A stretch of DNA of 35,671 bases from Thermotogae bacterium (GCA_013154295.1 JAADCS010000061.1:1-35671), one strand, 5' to 3'; positions 17,185 through 25,487 are shown, numbered from the stretch's first letter. Notes: generated from the letters alone by a model not told the origin. Program-made: numbers and translations.

Positions 17185-17478
17185 TGAGAGAACTTACGTC
17201 CAATAGCACACACGAGCGATCCGAATTTCAAAGAGCATGGTGGTAAATGGTGGTTTCACTTGGAGGCCATTTAGCCTCACAGTGATACCAATTCATATAC
17301 GGCCATCTTTTCATTTCTCCAATGAAATGGGGTAAAATAGAGTGGGCTCTTTCCTATGTGAAAAAATACCACCTTTCATGTACTACCCAACGAAGAAGCA
17401 AGAGGATGATATACTTTTGGCCTTATCTTTAAAATAACGCTCCTTCAACCGTTTATTTCAGGAAATCTTTAAGGAATA
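17185..17478. other. Intergenic region without a supported gene
   Basis: About 290 bases, AT-richer than its surroundings. It contains small inverted repeats: GAGGC/GCCTC around 17266-17281 and CATTTC/GAAATG around 17311-17328. Two short frames are visible: 17237-17335 (32 aa), and 17322-17432 (36 aa, starting MKWGKIEWALSYVKKYHLSC). Neither has an SD or leaderless motif. No tRNA or known riboswitch is recognised. It could hold a small RNA or a decayed gene. Confidence 0.4.
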
Positions 17479-18096
17479 TTATTTCGTCAGTTTGGTGAGC
17501 CCGAACAATCTTACGAGAATAGCTAGAAGCAGAAAAAACAACAGTTCCCACCTATACCTCACACCTCTGCCAGGTATTACCAAGCGAAATACGGCTATAT
17601 CACCTTGTCTGAGAGGCGACGTAGAAAAGAATCTTACCGTGTTGAAAGCTTTTACATCAAGACGTTCGAACTTTCCCCTACCTGATGGAATAATCTCAAG
17701 ACTTCTATAGAGATCGGAATTGAACGCTACTATAACCATTTCGCCATAGAGAGTATTAAGTGGAAACCCCTTTAATCTAAAGGGAAATAGAAACGTATCC
17801 CCCCTCCAACGGGGCATGAAGTCGTACATTAGGGTTACACGATGGATGCCAGGTGCCAAGGGGCCCACAACGACCTCCGAAGTATCCGCACTTAGGTTCA
17901 ATGAAAAATTCACAACCCTACCGAAATCGTAGGCCTTATTCATGCGCCACCTACCGAAGGCTTCGGGCATTTTCCTCACGAAGGAGACGGGTCTTTTGGC
18001 ATGCAAACTAACGTCCTCCCTCACTCTGATGGAGTTCCCTACAAAGAGTATAACCCGGTGGTATTCTATCGAAACCTGCACTACCAACGGCAACAC
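17479..18096 (-). CDS. Hypothetical protein with C-terminal membrane anchor
   Basis: 205 residues from a GTG at 18096; an in-frame stop lies just upstream. The body is beta-rich, without a clear signal peptide (VQVSIEYHRVILFVGNSIRV). The C-terminus ends in a basic-flanked membrane helix, ELLFFLLLAILVRLFGL. The layout suggests an extracytoplasmic domain held by a C-terminal anchor, but no family is recognised. It is the third gene of the lpd unit, 8 bases after the membrane protein gene. Confidence 0.6.
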   Translation of the reverse strand: MLPLVVQVSIEYHRVILFVGNSIRVREDVSLHAKRPVSFVRKMPEAFGRWRMNKAYDFGRVVNFSLNLSADTSEVVVGPLAPGIHRVTLMYDFMPRWRGDTFLFPFRLKGFPLNTLYGEMVIVAFNSDLYRSLEIIPSGRGKFERLDVKAFNTVRFFSTSPLRQGDIAVFRLVIPGRGVRYRWELLFFLLLAILVRLFGLTKLTK

Positions 18097-18104
18097 GTAT
18101 CATT

Positions 18105-18431
18105 TTAGAGCCGCTTGGAGGATCGATAGAAAGCCCAAGAAGACATTAAGAAGAACGGAAAAGCCAAAAGGGGATCCGCCAACTTGTAGTACGTATAAAG
18201 TCCCAAAAATATCCCCACGAAACCTACTGCCTTCAGGGCCAAAACCAGAAAGGGATGTTTTACCAACCGCCCCATCCAACTGAGCGTTAAGACGGCGAAC
18301 AACACCAACAGCATGAACTGAAGTGCCACCACATCTGCACCCTTCGGAGAGGTTTTATCGGAACCAAAAGAAAACAGAACCAGACCAATACCGATAGGTA
18401 AAAATATGATAAAAAAGCGTTTGAAATTCAA
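18105..18431 (-). CDS. Small four-helix membrane protein of unknown function
   Basis: 108 residues from a TTG at 18431 whose TTGA overlaps the lpd stop; the longer frame to 18518 only adds sequence antisense-free of any motif and buried in lpd. Four hydrophobic segments: FFIIFLPIGIGLVLFSF, FMLLVLFAVLTLSW, a long LVLALKAVGFVGIFLGLYTYY, and LLAFPFFLMSSWAFY. No motif is recognised. Translational coupling with lpd is likely. Confidence 0.55.
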   Translation of the reverse strand: MNFKRFFIIFLPIGIGLVLFSFGSDKTSPKGADVVALQFMLLVLFAVLTLSWMGRLVKHPFLVLALKAVGFVGIFLGLYTYYKLADPLLAFPFFLMSSWAFYRSSKRL

Positions 18432-19804
18432 TTCAATATGTGGATAGCGCGACCTAAAACGTTGGCGGCGGCTTCCATCAAACTCTCGGATATGGTGGGA
18501 TGAGGATGTACCGCCCACTCCACGTCTTCAACCGTGAGCCCCTTCTCAAGGGATAAGACGGCTTCACCTATCAACGAGGAGGATTCGGGTGCCAACATAT
18601 GTACCCCCAACAGTTTCCCGGTTTTTTCTTCAGCCACTACCTTTATCAATCCCTCAACACCACCCAAAGTTTGCGCTCTGCCGGAGGCACTTAAAGGAAA
18701 ACGCCCAACAGCCACATCGTACCCTCTGGCCCTAGCTGCATCCTCCGTAAGGCCCACGGTAGCGAACTCCGGGTAGGTATAGACCACGGCCGGAATAAAC
18801 TTCCAGGGTTTCCTGACATTCAGACCAGCCGAGACCTCTGCGGCCAGGATACCTTCCTTCTCTGCCTTATGGGCGAGCATCGGATTACCCGTTATATCAC
18901 CCACCGCCAGGACACCAGGCAAGTTGGTCTCCATCCGGTCGTTGACTTTTACGAAACCCTTTTCGTCCAACTCCACCCCCACCTCTACAAACTCTTCGGT
19001 GTTGGGAGAACGTCCAATCGCTACCAACACTTTATCGAAGAACTCCTCCACTTCTCCTTTGGGCGTATTTAGGAGTACCTTGCCATCCGATCTAAGTTCG
19101 GTAACTGTGGTGCTCAAGGAAAAATCAATGCCTTCCCGTTTAAGTACCCTAAGGTACATCTCCGCCAACTCTGAATCACTTCCTGGAAGCACCTGATCCA
19201 TAATATCCACTACCAACACCCTCTCGGTTCCCAAGCGACGGTATATTTGAGCAAATTCAAGTCCCACAGCTCCAGCTCCCACCACCAGGAGACTCATAGG
19301 AACCTCCCGTAGAGCGATGGCGTCATCGCTACTCCAAACTCTTTGGCCATCCCTTTTCAGGTTGGGCAGAAACTTGGGTTTTGAGCCGGTTGCCAAAATA
19401 ACGTAACGACTCTCGAGAGATAGAGTCTCTCCGGTAGTCTCAACCTCCACCCTTCCGGGTTCTAGAAGGTGACCTTTGCCTCTAATTATCTCTACCCCGT
19501 TCCTGCGCAACAGAAACTCAACCCCCTTGACCAGCTTAAGAACGACCCTCTCCTTCCATCTATTTAAAGATCGCAGGTCTAATCGGATCTCGGCCGACAG
19601 ACCGAATCTTTTGGCCCTCTCCATCTCACCCACTAAGAAGGCAGCATGTAGAAGAGCCTTGGTAGGGATGCAACCTACGTTTAGGCAAACTCCCCCTATA
19701 CTGTTGCGTTCCACTATAGCCGTTTTTAAACCCAACTGGCCTGCCCTGATAGCAGCTACATAACCTCCTGGTCCTGATCCTATAACGATCACATCATATT
19801 TCAT
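18428..19804 (-). CDS. lpd: Dihydrolipoyl dehydrogenase (E3)
   Basis: 458 residues, the FAD flavoprotein that reoxidises dihydrolipoamide in 2-oxoacid dehydrogenase or glycine-cleavage complexes. Seen: the FAD-binding VIGSGPGGYVAAI at 8-20, the redox disulfide GGVCLNVGCIPTKALLHA at about 37-54, the NAD-binding GAGAVGLEFA, the second FAD motif LAVGDITG, and the C-terminal catalytic HPHPTISE (usually HAHPTLSE). No E1 or E2 genes are nearby. The first gene of its unit, behind a TAGAAT. Confidence 0.95.
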   Translation of the reverse strand: MKYDVIVIGSGPGGYVAAIRAGQLGLKTAIVERNSIGGVCLNVGCIPTKALLHAAFLVGEMERAKRFGLSAEIRLDLRSLNRWKERVVLKLVKGVEFLLRRNGVEIIRGKGHLLEPGRVEVETTGETLSLESRYVILATGSKPKFLPNLKRDGQRVWSSDDAIALREVPMSLLVVGAGAVGLEFAQIYRRLGTERVLVVDIMDQVLPGSDSELAEMYLRVLKREGIDFSLSTTVTELRSDGKVLLNTPKGEVEEFFDKVLVAIGRSPNTEEFVEVGVELDEKGFVKVNDRMETNLPGVLAVGDITGNPMLAHKAEKEGILAAEVSAGLNVRKPWKFIPAVVYTYPEFATVGLTEDAARARGYDVAVGRFPLSASGRAQTLGGVEGLIKVVAEEKTGKLLGVHMLAPESSSLIGEAVLSLEKGLTVEDVEWAVHPHPTISESLMEAAANVLGRAIHILN

Positions 19805-19813
19805 GGAGTTTGC

Positions 19814-19819
19814 ATTCTA
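19814..19819 (-). promoter_or_regulatory. -10 element TAGAAT, leaderless start of lpd
   Basis: TTAGAAT 9 bases before the lpd ATG on the minus strand. It shares a 57-base divergent gap with the Roadblock promoter. Confidence 0.6.
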
Positions 19820-19846
19820 ACGCGGAAAATTTCTGTATGGCCCCCT

Positions 19847-19852
19847 TATAAT
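19847..19852 (+). promoter_or_regulatory. -10 element TATAAT, leaderless start of the Roadblock gene
   Basis: Perfect TATAAT 9 bases before the ATG at 19862. The context CCCCCTTATAAT closely matches the porin promoter CCCCCGTATAAT. Confidence 0.65.
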
Positions 19853-19861
19853 AGTTGTCTA

Positions 19862-20233
19862 ATGGTGGAAGAACTGCAAGGCATCGTTGAAGAAGTGAGA
19901 AGATTCGTTCCTACCCTGTTAGGGGTAGTGGTGATAAGTGAAGACGGTTTGCCGTTGAGTTATCATTTCTCCAGAGCTTGGAACGTTGAAGATCCGATAG
20001 TAATAAGCGGTCTACTCTCCTCCGCTACATCCATGATAGAGAATGTACTTAGAGAGTTCGGTGACAGTGAGGCACAGCTACTTTACAGCCAAGGTAAGGA
20101 GTACTCAATTATGGTAGGTCGCGCAGGCAACGTCTTTGTCGCCTTTTTAGCTACTGCCGATACCAAGTTAGGCCCTCTCTTCATGGAGATGCGCCGCCAA
20201 AGCGATCGGATAAAAAAGCTCTTTCAGGAATAG
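19862..20233 (+). CDS. Roadblock/LC7 domain protein (MglB-like)
   Basis: 123 residues, a single Roadblock/LC7 fold. It starts with a helix (MVEELQGIVEEVRRFVP), then the hallmark LLGVVVISEDGLPLSY strand-turn-strand, a long helix (LLSSATSMIENVLREFG), three strands including SIMVGRAGNVFVAFLA, and the C-terminal MEMRRQSDRIKKLF helix. Bacterial homologues such as MglB act as GAPs or scaffolds for small Ras-like GTPases that control polarity or motility. No GTPase gene is in the window. It leads a three-gene unit with a V4R-like protein and a DUF4159 protein. Confidence 0.87.
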   Translation: MVEELQGIVEEVRRFVPTLLGVVVISEDGLPLSYHFSRAWNVEDPIVISGLLSSATSMIENVLREFGDSEAQLLYSQGKEYSIMVGRAGNVFVAFLATADTKLGPLFMEMRRQSDRIKKLFQE

Positions 20234-20240
20234 GAGGTGA
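20231..20240 (+). promoter_or_regulatory. Shine-Dalgarno site that decides the V4R-like start
   Basis: TAGGAGGTGA, nearly fully complementary to the 16S tail, ends two bases before the ATG at 20243. The GTG at 20237 lies inside it and so should not be the start. Confidence 0.8.
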
Positions 20241-20242
20241 AG

Positions 20243-20680
20243 ATGTTGGAGAGCCTAGACGAATATTTACAGAAGGAAGGTGTTATCCTTCCCAAGGGCT
20301 TCGTAGTGGAGGTCTATGCCCAGATATTACGGTTCGCCGGTGGGCTTTCAGGTCTTTTGCAGGTAGGATCTAAAAAGGCTGGTATTTCTGCCGCCAAAAC
20401 CTTGGCACCCTACATCAATCATTCCGACGCTGCCAAAAATCTAAAGGAACTTATAGAAGAATTTTTCAAAAGGGCTGGGTTCGGTAGCATAAAGGCCGAA
20501 GTTTTCGACGATAAACTCGTACTTGAGGTAGAGGATAGCTTCCTCCTACGCGCTCATAAAAAACCGGAGGTAGCCCTAAAACCGTTGGTAGGTGCTGCCG
20601 AAGGTTTCATAGGTGAGATACTCAAACGTAAAACCAAAGCTAAGGTAGAAGGTACTCGGATAACCATAGAGCTGAAATGA
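20243..20680 (+). CDS. V4R/TRAPP-like domain protein
   Basis: 145 residues. It resembles the V4R (Bet3/TRAPP-related) fold by layout: an N-terminal helical part with RFAGGLSGLLQVGSKKAG, then NLKELIEEFFKRAGFGSIKA, a strand VFDDKLVLEVEDS, and a final PLVGAAEGFIGEILKRKTKA helix followed by VEGTRITIEL. The cysteines seen in metal-binding V4R proteins are absent. It sits 9 bases after the Roadblock gene and overlaps DUF4159 (ATGA). Prokaryotic V4R domains are regarded as relatives of TRAPP subunits. The call is by eye and moderate. Confidence 0.5.
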   Translation: MLESLDEYLQKEGVILPKGFVVEVYAQILRFAGGLSGLLQVGSKKAGISAAKTLAPYINHSDAAKNLKELIEEFFKRAGFGSIKAEVFDDKLVLEVEDSFLLRAHKKPEVALKPLVGAAEGFIGEILKRKTKAKVEGTRITIELK

Positions 20681-21276
20681 TATACCTCCTGGCCTCGGTC
20701 CAGATAGCACGTCTCCAGTATGATGGTGGTGGAGATTGGTACAACGATCCGGAGTTGATACCCAACATCACCAAAGCCTTCAACGGACGGGTCGGCCCCA
20801 CCTTTGATACGGTCCAGGCGGTGGTGAAACCCTCTTCCTTTGAGATCTTCAACCATCCTATGCTTTTCATGACAGGTCACGGTAACGTTAGATTTAGCGA
20901 AGCTGACGCCAAGAACCTACGGCAATACCTTCTAAACGGAGGCTTTCTGTACGTGGATGATGATTACGGACTTGATGAGCACTTCCGTCGAGAGATAAAG
21001 AAGGTGTTTCCAGATTACGAACTGGTTGAACTTCCTCCGGACCACCCTATCTTTCACATCTTTTACGACATTCCGCTTCCCAAGGTGCATGAACACTATC
21101 CAGGTCCCCCAAAAGCCTATGGTATAGTCGTTCGGGGACGCCTCGTGTTACTCTACACGTGGAATTCCAACGTTTCGGATGGCTGGACCGACCGCTATGG
21201 CGATCCCCCTGAAATAAGGGAGAAGGCTATAAGAATGGGCATAAACATACTCATGTATGCTCTTGCAGGTATTTAG
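20677..21276 (+). CDS. DUF4159 protein, probably exported
   Basis: 199 residues. The family opening ARLQYDGGGDWYNDP follows a very short hydrophobic start (MIYLLASVQI), a possible minimal signal peptide. Further DUF4159 blocks: FMTGHGNVRFSEADAKNLRQ, GGFLYVDDDYG, FRREIKKVFPDYELVELPPD, HPIFHIFYDI, and LVLLYTWNSNVSDGW. In other bacteria DUF4159 often lies with MoxR/VWA or gliding-type gene clusters; its biochemical role is unknown. It overlaps the V4R-like gene by 4 bases and the convergent fabG by 4 bases. Confidence 0.82.
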   Translation: MIYLLASVQIARLQYDGGGDWYNDPELIPNITKAFNGRVGPTFDTVQAVVKPSSFEIFNHPMLFMTGHGNVRFSEADAKNLRQYLLNGGFLYVDDDYGLDEHFRREIKKVFPDYELVELPPDHPIFHIFYDIPLPKVHEHYPGPPKAYGIVVRGRLVLLYTWNSNVSDGWTDRYGDPPEIREKAIRMGINILMYALAGI

Positions 21277-21974
21277 ATCATTCCACCATCCACCACTATA
21301 ACCTGGCCGGTTATATAGGAGGCTCTATCTGACACCAAAAAGGCTATCACCTCAGCTACCTCCTCCGGTCTACCTGGTCGTTTTAAAGCTGTGGTTTCCA
21401 CGTACTTTTTCTTTATCTCCTCCGGTAGAGTCTCCGTCATCCTGGTCTCTATAAAGCCGGGAGCTACAGCGACCACCCTAAGGTTTCGGCTGCCCATCTC
21501 CTTGGCGAGAGACTTGGTAAAGGCCAGTAGGGCGGCCTTGGTCGAGGCGTAAGCCGTTTGCCAAGCGTTACCCACTATGCCGACGACTGAGGATACATTC
21601 ACTATAACGCCTCCTCTTCTCATGTACCGCATGGCCGCGCGGGAAAAATGAAAGGCAGAAAAAAGATTTACCCGGAAGATCCTCTCAAGGTCGGCTTCGG
21701 TGATACGTAATAGAGGTTTATCTAACGTCATACCGGCGTTGTTTACCAGAGCGTCGAGGCGTCCAAATCTATCGTAAGTCTCTTTCACTACCCGTGTGGC
21801 TACCTCTGGTGAGGATACATCCCCGGCTACTATGAGATCATCGGGAAACTCCCGTTTTAGATCCTCTCCTGGTTTGCGACTGACTAGAGTCAGTTCCCAC
21901 CCATCCCTCTTGAGAACCCGTGCGGTAGCCAGACCTATACCTCTACTTCCGCCCGTTATGATGCAAACTTTCAT
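21273..21974 (-). CDS. fabG: 3-oxoacyl-ACP reductase (short-chain dehydrogenase)
   Basis: 233 residues, classical SDR. It reduces 3-oxoacyl-ACP with NADPH in fatty-acid elongation. Seen: TGGSRGIGLATA at 7-18, NNAGMT, the catalytic Ser in VNVSSVVG, and YASTKAA with the Tyr-x-x-x-Lys pair. C-terminal SDRASYITGQVIVVDGG matches FabG. Other SDR substrates are possible, as it stands alone without fab genes. The ATG lies 6 bases after a TAGAAT. Confidence 0.88.
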   Translation of the reverse strand: MKVCIITGGSRGIGLATARVLKRDGWELTLVSRKPGEDLKREFPDDLIVAGDVSSPEVATRVVKETYDRFGRLDALVNNAGMTLDKPLLRITEADLERIFRVNLFSAFHFSRAAMRYMRRGGVIVNVSSVVGIVGNAWQTAYASTKAALLAFTKSLAKEMGSRNLRVVAVAPGFIETRMTETLPEEIKKKYVETTALKRPGRPEEVAEVIAFLVSDRASYITGQVIVVDGGMI

Positions 21975-21980
21975 GCCTCC

Positions 21981-21986
21981 ATTCTA
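21981..21986 (-). promoter_or_regulatory. -10 element TAGAAT, leaderless start of fabG
   Basis: TAGAAT 6 bases before the ATG. The gap reads GGAGGC, but the GGAGG is only one base from the ATG, too near to act as an SD. Confidence 0.5.
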
Positions 21987-21995
21987 TAGACGATT

Positions 21996-24218
21996 CTATT
22001 TGGCCACCACCATCAGCGGCTTTACTACTCTCATGCTACCATCGTTGGTGTGAACGATGACGACCAAAGCGTATATACCCGGAGGCATGAGCCGACCGGC
22101 TTCGTTGGTACCATCCCACTCGTATATACCAGCACCTCCCCCTTCCACTATGGTCTTAACTAGGCGCCCCATGCCGTCGTATATTCTCACGGAATAGCTT
22201 CCCACAGGCCCATAAACCTCGATGCGGGCAGTTTCCTTACCTCCTATGAAAACGTTCTTACTTATCTGGACATCCAGCTCCGGGGACTCATATACATCTC
22301 CGGGTACCGCCATCAAATCGGCCGCTTTCCTGGGTAACAACTGATAGCCAGACGTATAAGGAGGGCTGTTGTCATATTGACCTACCACACCTATAACGCT
22401 CACGTACGTACCCGGTTCAATCTCGTTCAAGTTTATACCCGTGTTGGGGTATACATAGACCGTTACTGGAGCCGTACCGTTATACACGGTGAAAGATTTG
22501 CCTATACCTGCATAGGATGGGAGTGACGTGACTATAACCGTATCTAACTTGACCAAGGATCCCTCTAAATCCTCCGAAAGCGAGATCCCCCTCTCAAGTT
22601 TAAATGGTGCCGGTACGTGGCCTTGACCCAACACCTTAACCGACGAAAACACTACCTCTGTAAGACCGTTATACTCGGCCACCGTTCCAAGTGCAACTAC
22701 TATCATTCCCTCTTTCAGTCCCAAAAAATTGGAAGAGAACAGATTCACCCCACCTGTACCATCATATATGTAGGTAGAAGTATTACTGGTGCTAAAAGAT
22801 GATGCATCGGCCAGAATCACACCACCCACCAAAACACTTTGGCCTACCATCTCAGAGGTGTTATCCGGACCGTAAGCTTGGATACGCTCTATCGGTACCG
22901 TGAAGTAGAGACGCGGGGAAAAAACCGATCTCTTGAAAACGCCGAGCGTATCCAACGAAGAGTAAAGCAGAATGGTTATAGAGTCGAGATCCTTGGCACC
23001 TAGATTCAAAAATAGGGTATCTTCGGTGAAAGAGGGATTCCAAAAGATGGCACAGGAGGTGTCGGCCAGGGTTAGGAGGCTGTCAGGAGGACGACTACCC
23101 AAGCGACTTTCGAGCAGCTCGCCAGTGGATATACCGGAGGCACACGCTTTAAATTTGGCCACGGGGTTGAAGGAGCGGAGAGCTATCTTCCAGCTGGAAG
23201 CCTTACCTCTAACGGCGAAGTAAGGCTGTACCCCAGTTACCATAACGGAGTTATAGAATATCAGATCCGAAGGTCGCCTTGGAACTATACGATAGATGTT
23301 GCCGGAGCTTCCGCTATCTTCATCTATCACTCCAACGAGGTCGAAGATGGTATCGGGAGGTGGGAAGGATTCCACTTCGGAGTACCTGTCAATGTAAAGA
23401 TTACCAGAGTTTGCGTAGCGATCAACTATGGGGATGTTTTGACCCACAGGTACATAAAGTAAGTTGGTATCGAACCGTACGCTATCTATACGCACCAGAA
23501 CACCAGAGTATCTTTCTCTGGCCCGGTTTAAACCATCCACGATCGTAGGATCGGGTACACCTACGAACTCCCTATGTAGTATATTCGGGTAGGAGATTTC
23601 TTCAAGACCCCTGTAAGGTGCAAATTCACCTTCGGCTATGAGAAGTTCGCCAGGATACGCTCCCACACCTCCGTACAGAACCAAACCCGCAACTGTATCC
23701 CTAAAGGTGTCTTGAATGTAAGTTTTGTTTCCCAAAACAGCACTCACCAAACCCTTAACTCTCACCCTCTCACCCACCAAAACCGGTCTTTCAGTTAGGA
23801 TGTTGTGGAAAAATTTGAGAGGTACTGTGGTATCCGACCTCACCACTACCACGGGAACGTTTAAATCTAAAGTATCGGTGCCATTGGCCAATCTTAAGTT
23901 CAGATTTCTCAAACCCTCTGATGAAGAGAAGACGATATCCCTGAACGAGACCTGAGCGCTTCCGCCGGCGGGAAAACTGAAGGATGAGAAACTTATGGAA
24001 TTGGATGTGGTCGATACCAGGGCGTAGTTAAAGGCACCATCAGTAGTATAAGATGAGAAAGTGGCACTGTCTCCGAGATCTATCTCTATGTAATTCACAG
24101 GGTCGGATGTGGAAGTCAAAGAAAAGCTCAAGGTTAAAACCCAAGGTGTGGATCTCGGAATGACTTTCCCCTCTGCCACAACAGAAACCTCTATGGCACC
24201 CAAAACAAACAGGAACAT
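21996..24218 (-). CDS. Large secreted protein with OB-fold-like repeats and FlgD/T9SS-like C-terminus
   Basis: 740 residues from the ATG at 24218. The start is fixed by a TAGAAT 8 bases upstream; the open frame to 24365 runs into the divergent nuoD. A short uncharged signal peptide (MFLFVLGAIEVSVVAEG) is followed by an Ig-like N-terminal region. Paired OB-fold-like modules follow, e.g. VRVKGLVSAVLGNKTYIQD at about residue 160 and a later set with TYIYDGTGGVNLF and VSVIGVVGQYDNSPPY. The last 85 residues (YSVRIYDGMGRLVKTIVEGG, then GIYEWDGTNEAGRLMPPGIY) match the FlgD Ig-like/T9SS sorting-domain style. Probably a cell-surface protein; substrate unknown. Confidence 0.75.
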   Translation of the reverse strand: MFLFVLGAIEVSVVAEGKVIPRSTPWVLTLSFSLTSTSDPVNYIEIDLGDSATFSSYTTDGAFNYALVSTTSNSISFSSFSFPAGGSAQVSFRDIVFSSSEGLRNLNLRLANGTDTLDLNVPVVVVRSDTTVPLKFFHNILTERPVLVGERVRVKGLVSAVLGNKTYIQDTFRDTVAGLVLYGGVGAYPGELLIAEGEFAPYRGLEEISYPNILHREFVGVPDPTIVDGLNRARERYSGVLVRIDSVRFDTNLLYVPVGQNIPIVDRYANSGNLYIDRYSEVESFPPPDTIFDLVGVIDEDSGSSGNIYRIVPRRPSDLIFYNSVMVTGVQPYFAVRGKASSWKIALRSFNPVAKFKACASGISTGELLESRLGSRPPDSLLTLADTSCAIFWNPSFTEDTLFLNLGAKDLDSITILLYSSLDTLGVFKRSVFSPRLYFTVPIERIQAYGPDNTSEMVGQSVLVGGVILADASSFSTSNTSTYIYDGTGGVNLFSSNFLGLKEGMIVVALGTVAEYNGLTEVVFSSVKVLGQGHVPAPFKLERGISLSEDLEGSLVKLDTVIVTSLPSYAGIGKSFTVYNGTAPVTVYVYPNTGINLNEIEPGTYVSVIGVVGQYDNSPPYTSGYQLLPRKAADLMAVPGDVYESPELDVQISKNVFIGGKETARIEVYGPVGSYSVRIYDGMGRLVKTIVEGGGAGIYEWDGTNEAGRLMPPGIYALVVIVHTNDGSMRVVKPLMVVAK

Positions 24219-24226
24219 ACTACGGT

Positions 24227-24232
24227 ATTCTA
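24227..24232 (-). promoter_or_regulatory. -10 element TAGAAT, leaderless start of the OB-fold secreted protein
   Basis: TAGAAT 8 bases before the ATG at 24218 on the minus strand. It sits back to back with the nuoD promoter within 78 bases. Confidence 0.55.
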
Positions 24233-24282
24233 CGGCCGGAACCGATCGGAAATTCAAGGAGGTTGAAGCGTGTTTCCGGCCA

Positions 24283-24288
24283 TATAAT
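24283..24288 (+). promoter_or_regulatory. -10 element TATAAT, leaderless start of nuoD
   Basis: Perfect TATAAT 8 bases before the nuoD ATG at 24297. A TTGAAG lies 14 bases upstream of it, too near for a standard -35. Confidence 0.65.
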
Positions 24289-24296
24289 ACCTCTCC

Positions 24297-25487
24297 ATGG
24301 CAACCGCTGGTGTAAAGACGGAAACTTTCGTTTTGAATATGGGACCACAACATCCAGCTACACACGGGGTTCTACGTGTGGAGTTGGAACTCGATGGTGA
24401 GACCGTTGTTAGGGCCAAATGCCGTATAGGATACCTCCATAGGGGAACGGAAAAAACGGCCGAATATAAGAGCTATTTACAGATAATTCCCTACACCGAT
24501 CGCCTCGACTATCTGGCCCCACTCTATTACAATTGGGCCTACGTACTAACGGTAGAGAGGCTCTTGGGCATAGACAAGGAAATACCTGAAAGAGCCGAGT
24601 ATCTTAGGGTTATCTTGGGAGAACTCTCCCGTATAGCCAGTCACCTGGTGTGGTTTGGCACCCACGTTATGGACGTTGGGGCTTGGACGCCTTTTCTCTA
24701 CGCTTTCCGTGAGAGGGAGAAGATTTATGACCTCCTTGAAGAACTCACGGGCCAAAGGATGAACAACTCCTTCCTCCGGATAGGGGGCGTGGCTGCCGAT
24801 ACTCCTGAGGGTTGGCTTAAAAAAGTCGCCGATTTTCTGGATGAGTTTGAGAAGGCCTTCGTGGAGATGGATAGGCTAATAACGAAGAACCCCATCCTCA
24901 TAGCCCGTTTGAAGGACGTGGGAATTCTCTCGCCGGAGGACGCTCTGAACTTAGGAGCCACTGGGCCCATGCTGCGAGGATCGGGGATAAAGAGGGACAT
25001 CCGCAAGGATGAACCTTACTCTATATACGATCGGTTTGAGTTCGAGATACCCGTGGGTGAAAAGGGTGACTCCTACGACAGGTACATCGTGCGAATGGAG
25101 GAGATAAGGCAGTCGGTTCGCATACTCCGCCAGGCCCTTCGTGACATACCCGAAGGTGACGTTCTCCACAACAACTACAAGTTCGTGCCCCCCCCCAAAT
25201 CCCGCATATACGCCTCCATAGAGGAACTGATACACCACTTTAAGTTGGTGACCGAAGGTGTTAAGGTACCTCCGGGTGAAGCTTACTTCCCGGTTGAGGC
25301 TCCAAAGGGAGAGTTAGGGTTTTATATAGTATCCGACGGTAGTGCCCGTCCTTGGAGGATGGGGATAAGGGCCCCGTCCTTTACGAACTTACAGACCTTG
25401 GAACACATGGCTCCTGGGCTGTTGGTGGCCGATATCATAGTTCTCATTGGAACGATAGATATAGTGTTGGGAGACGTGGATAGGTAA
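24297..25487 (+). CDS. nuoD: NADH-quinone oxidoreductase subunit D
   Basis: 396 residues, the 49-kDa subunit of complex I, which forms the quinone pocket with NuoB. Seen: NMGPQHPATHGVLRVELELD with the conserved quinone-site His, IGYLHRGTEKTAE, the NNSFLRIGGVAAD block, GATGPMLRGSG, and the C-terminal APSFTNLQTLEHMAPG with DIVLGDVDR. The length is normal, with no fusion to NuoC. It is transcribed alone, with its own promoter and a terminator right after it. Confidence 0.96.
   Translation: MATAGVKTETFVLNMGPQHPATHGVLRVELELDGETVVRAKCRIGYLHRGTEKTAEYKSYLQIIPYTDRLDYLAPLYYNWAYVLTVERLLGIDKEIPERAEYLRVILGELSRIASHLVWFGTHVMDVGAWTPFLYAFREREKIYDLLEELTGQRMNNSFLRIGGVAADTPEGWLKKVADFLDEFEKAFVEMDRLITKNPILIARLKDVGILSPEDALNLGATGPMLRGSGIKRDIRKDEPYSIYDRFEFEIPVGEKGDSYDRYIVRMEEIRQSVRILRQALRDIPEGDVLHNNYKFVPPPKSRIYASIEELIHHFKLVTEGVKVPPGEAYFPVEAPKGELGFYIVSDGSARPWRMGIRAPSFTNLQTLEHMAPGLLVADIIVLIGTIDIVLGDVDR

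Noticed and set aside
17322-17432. 36-codon frame resembling an integrase N-terminus
   Set aside because: Short, no start signal, and the similarity is only a few aromatic and basic residues.
20237-20242. GTG start of the V4R-like gene at 20237
   Set aside because: It lies inside the Shine-Dalgarno sequence of the ATG at 20243.
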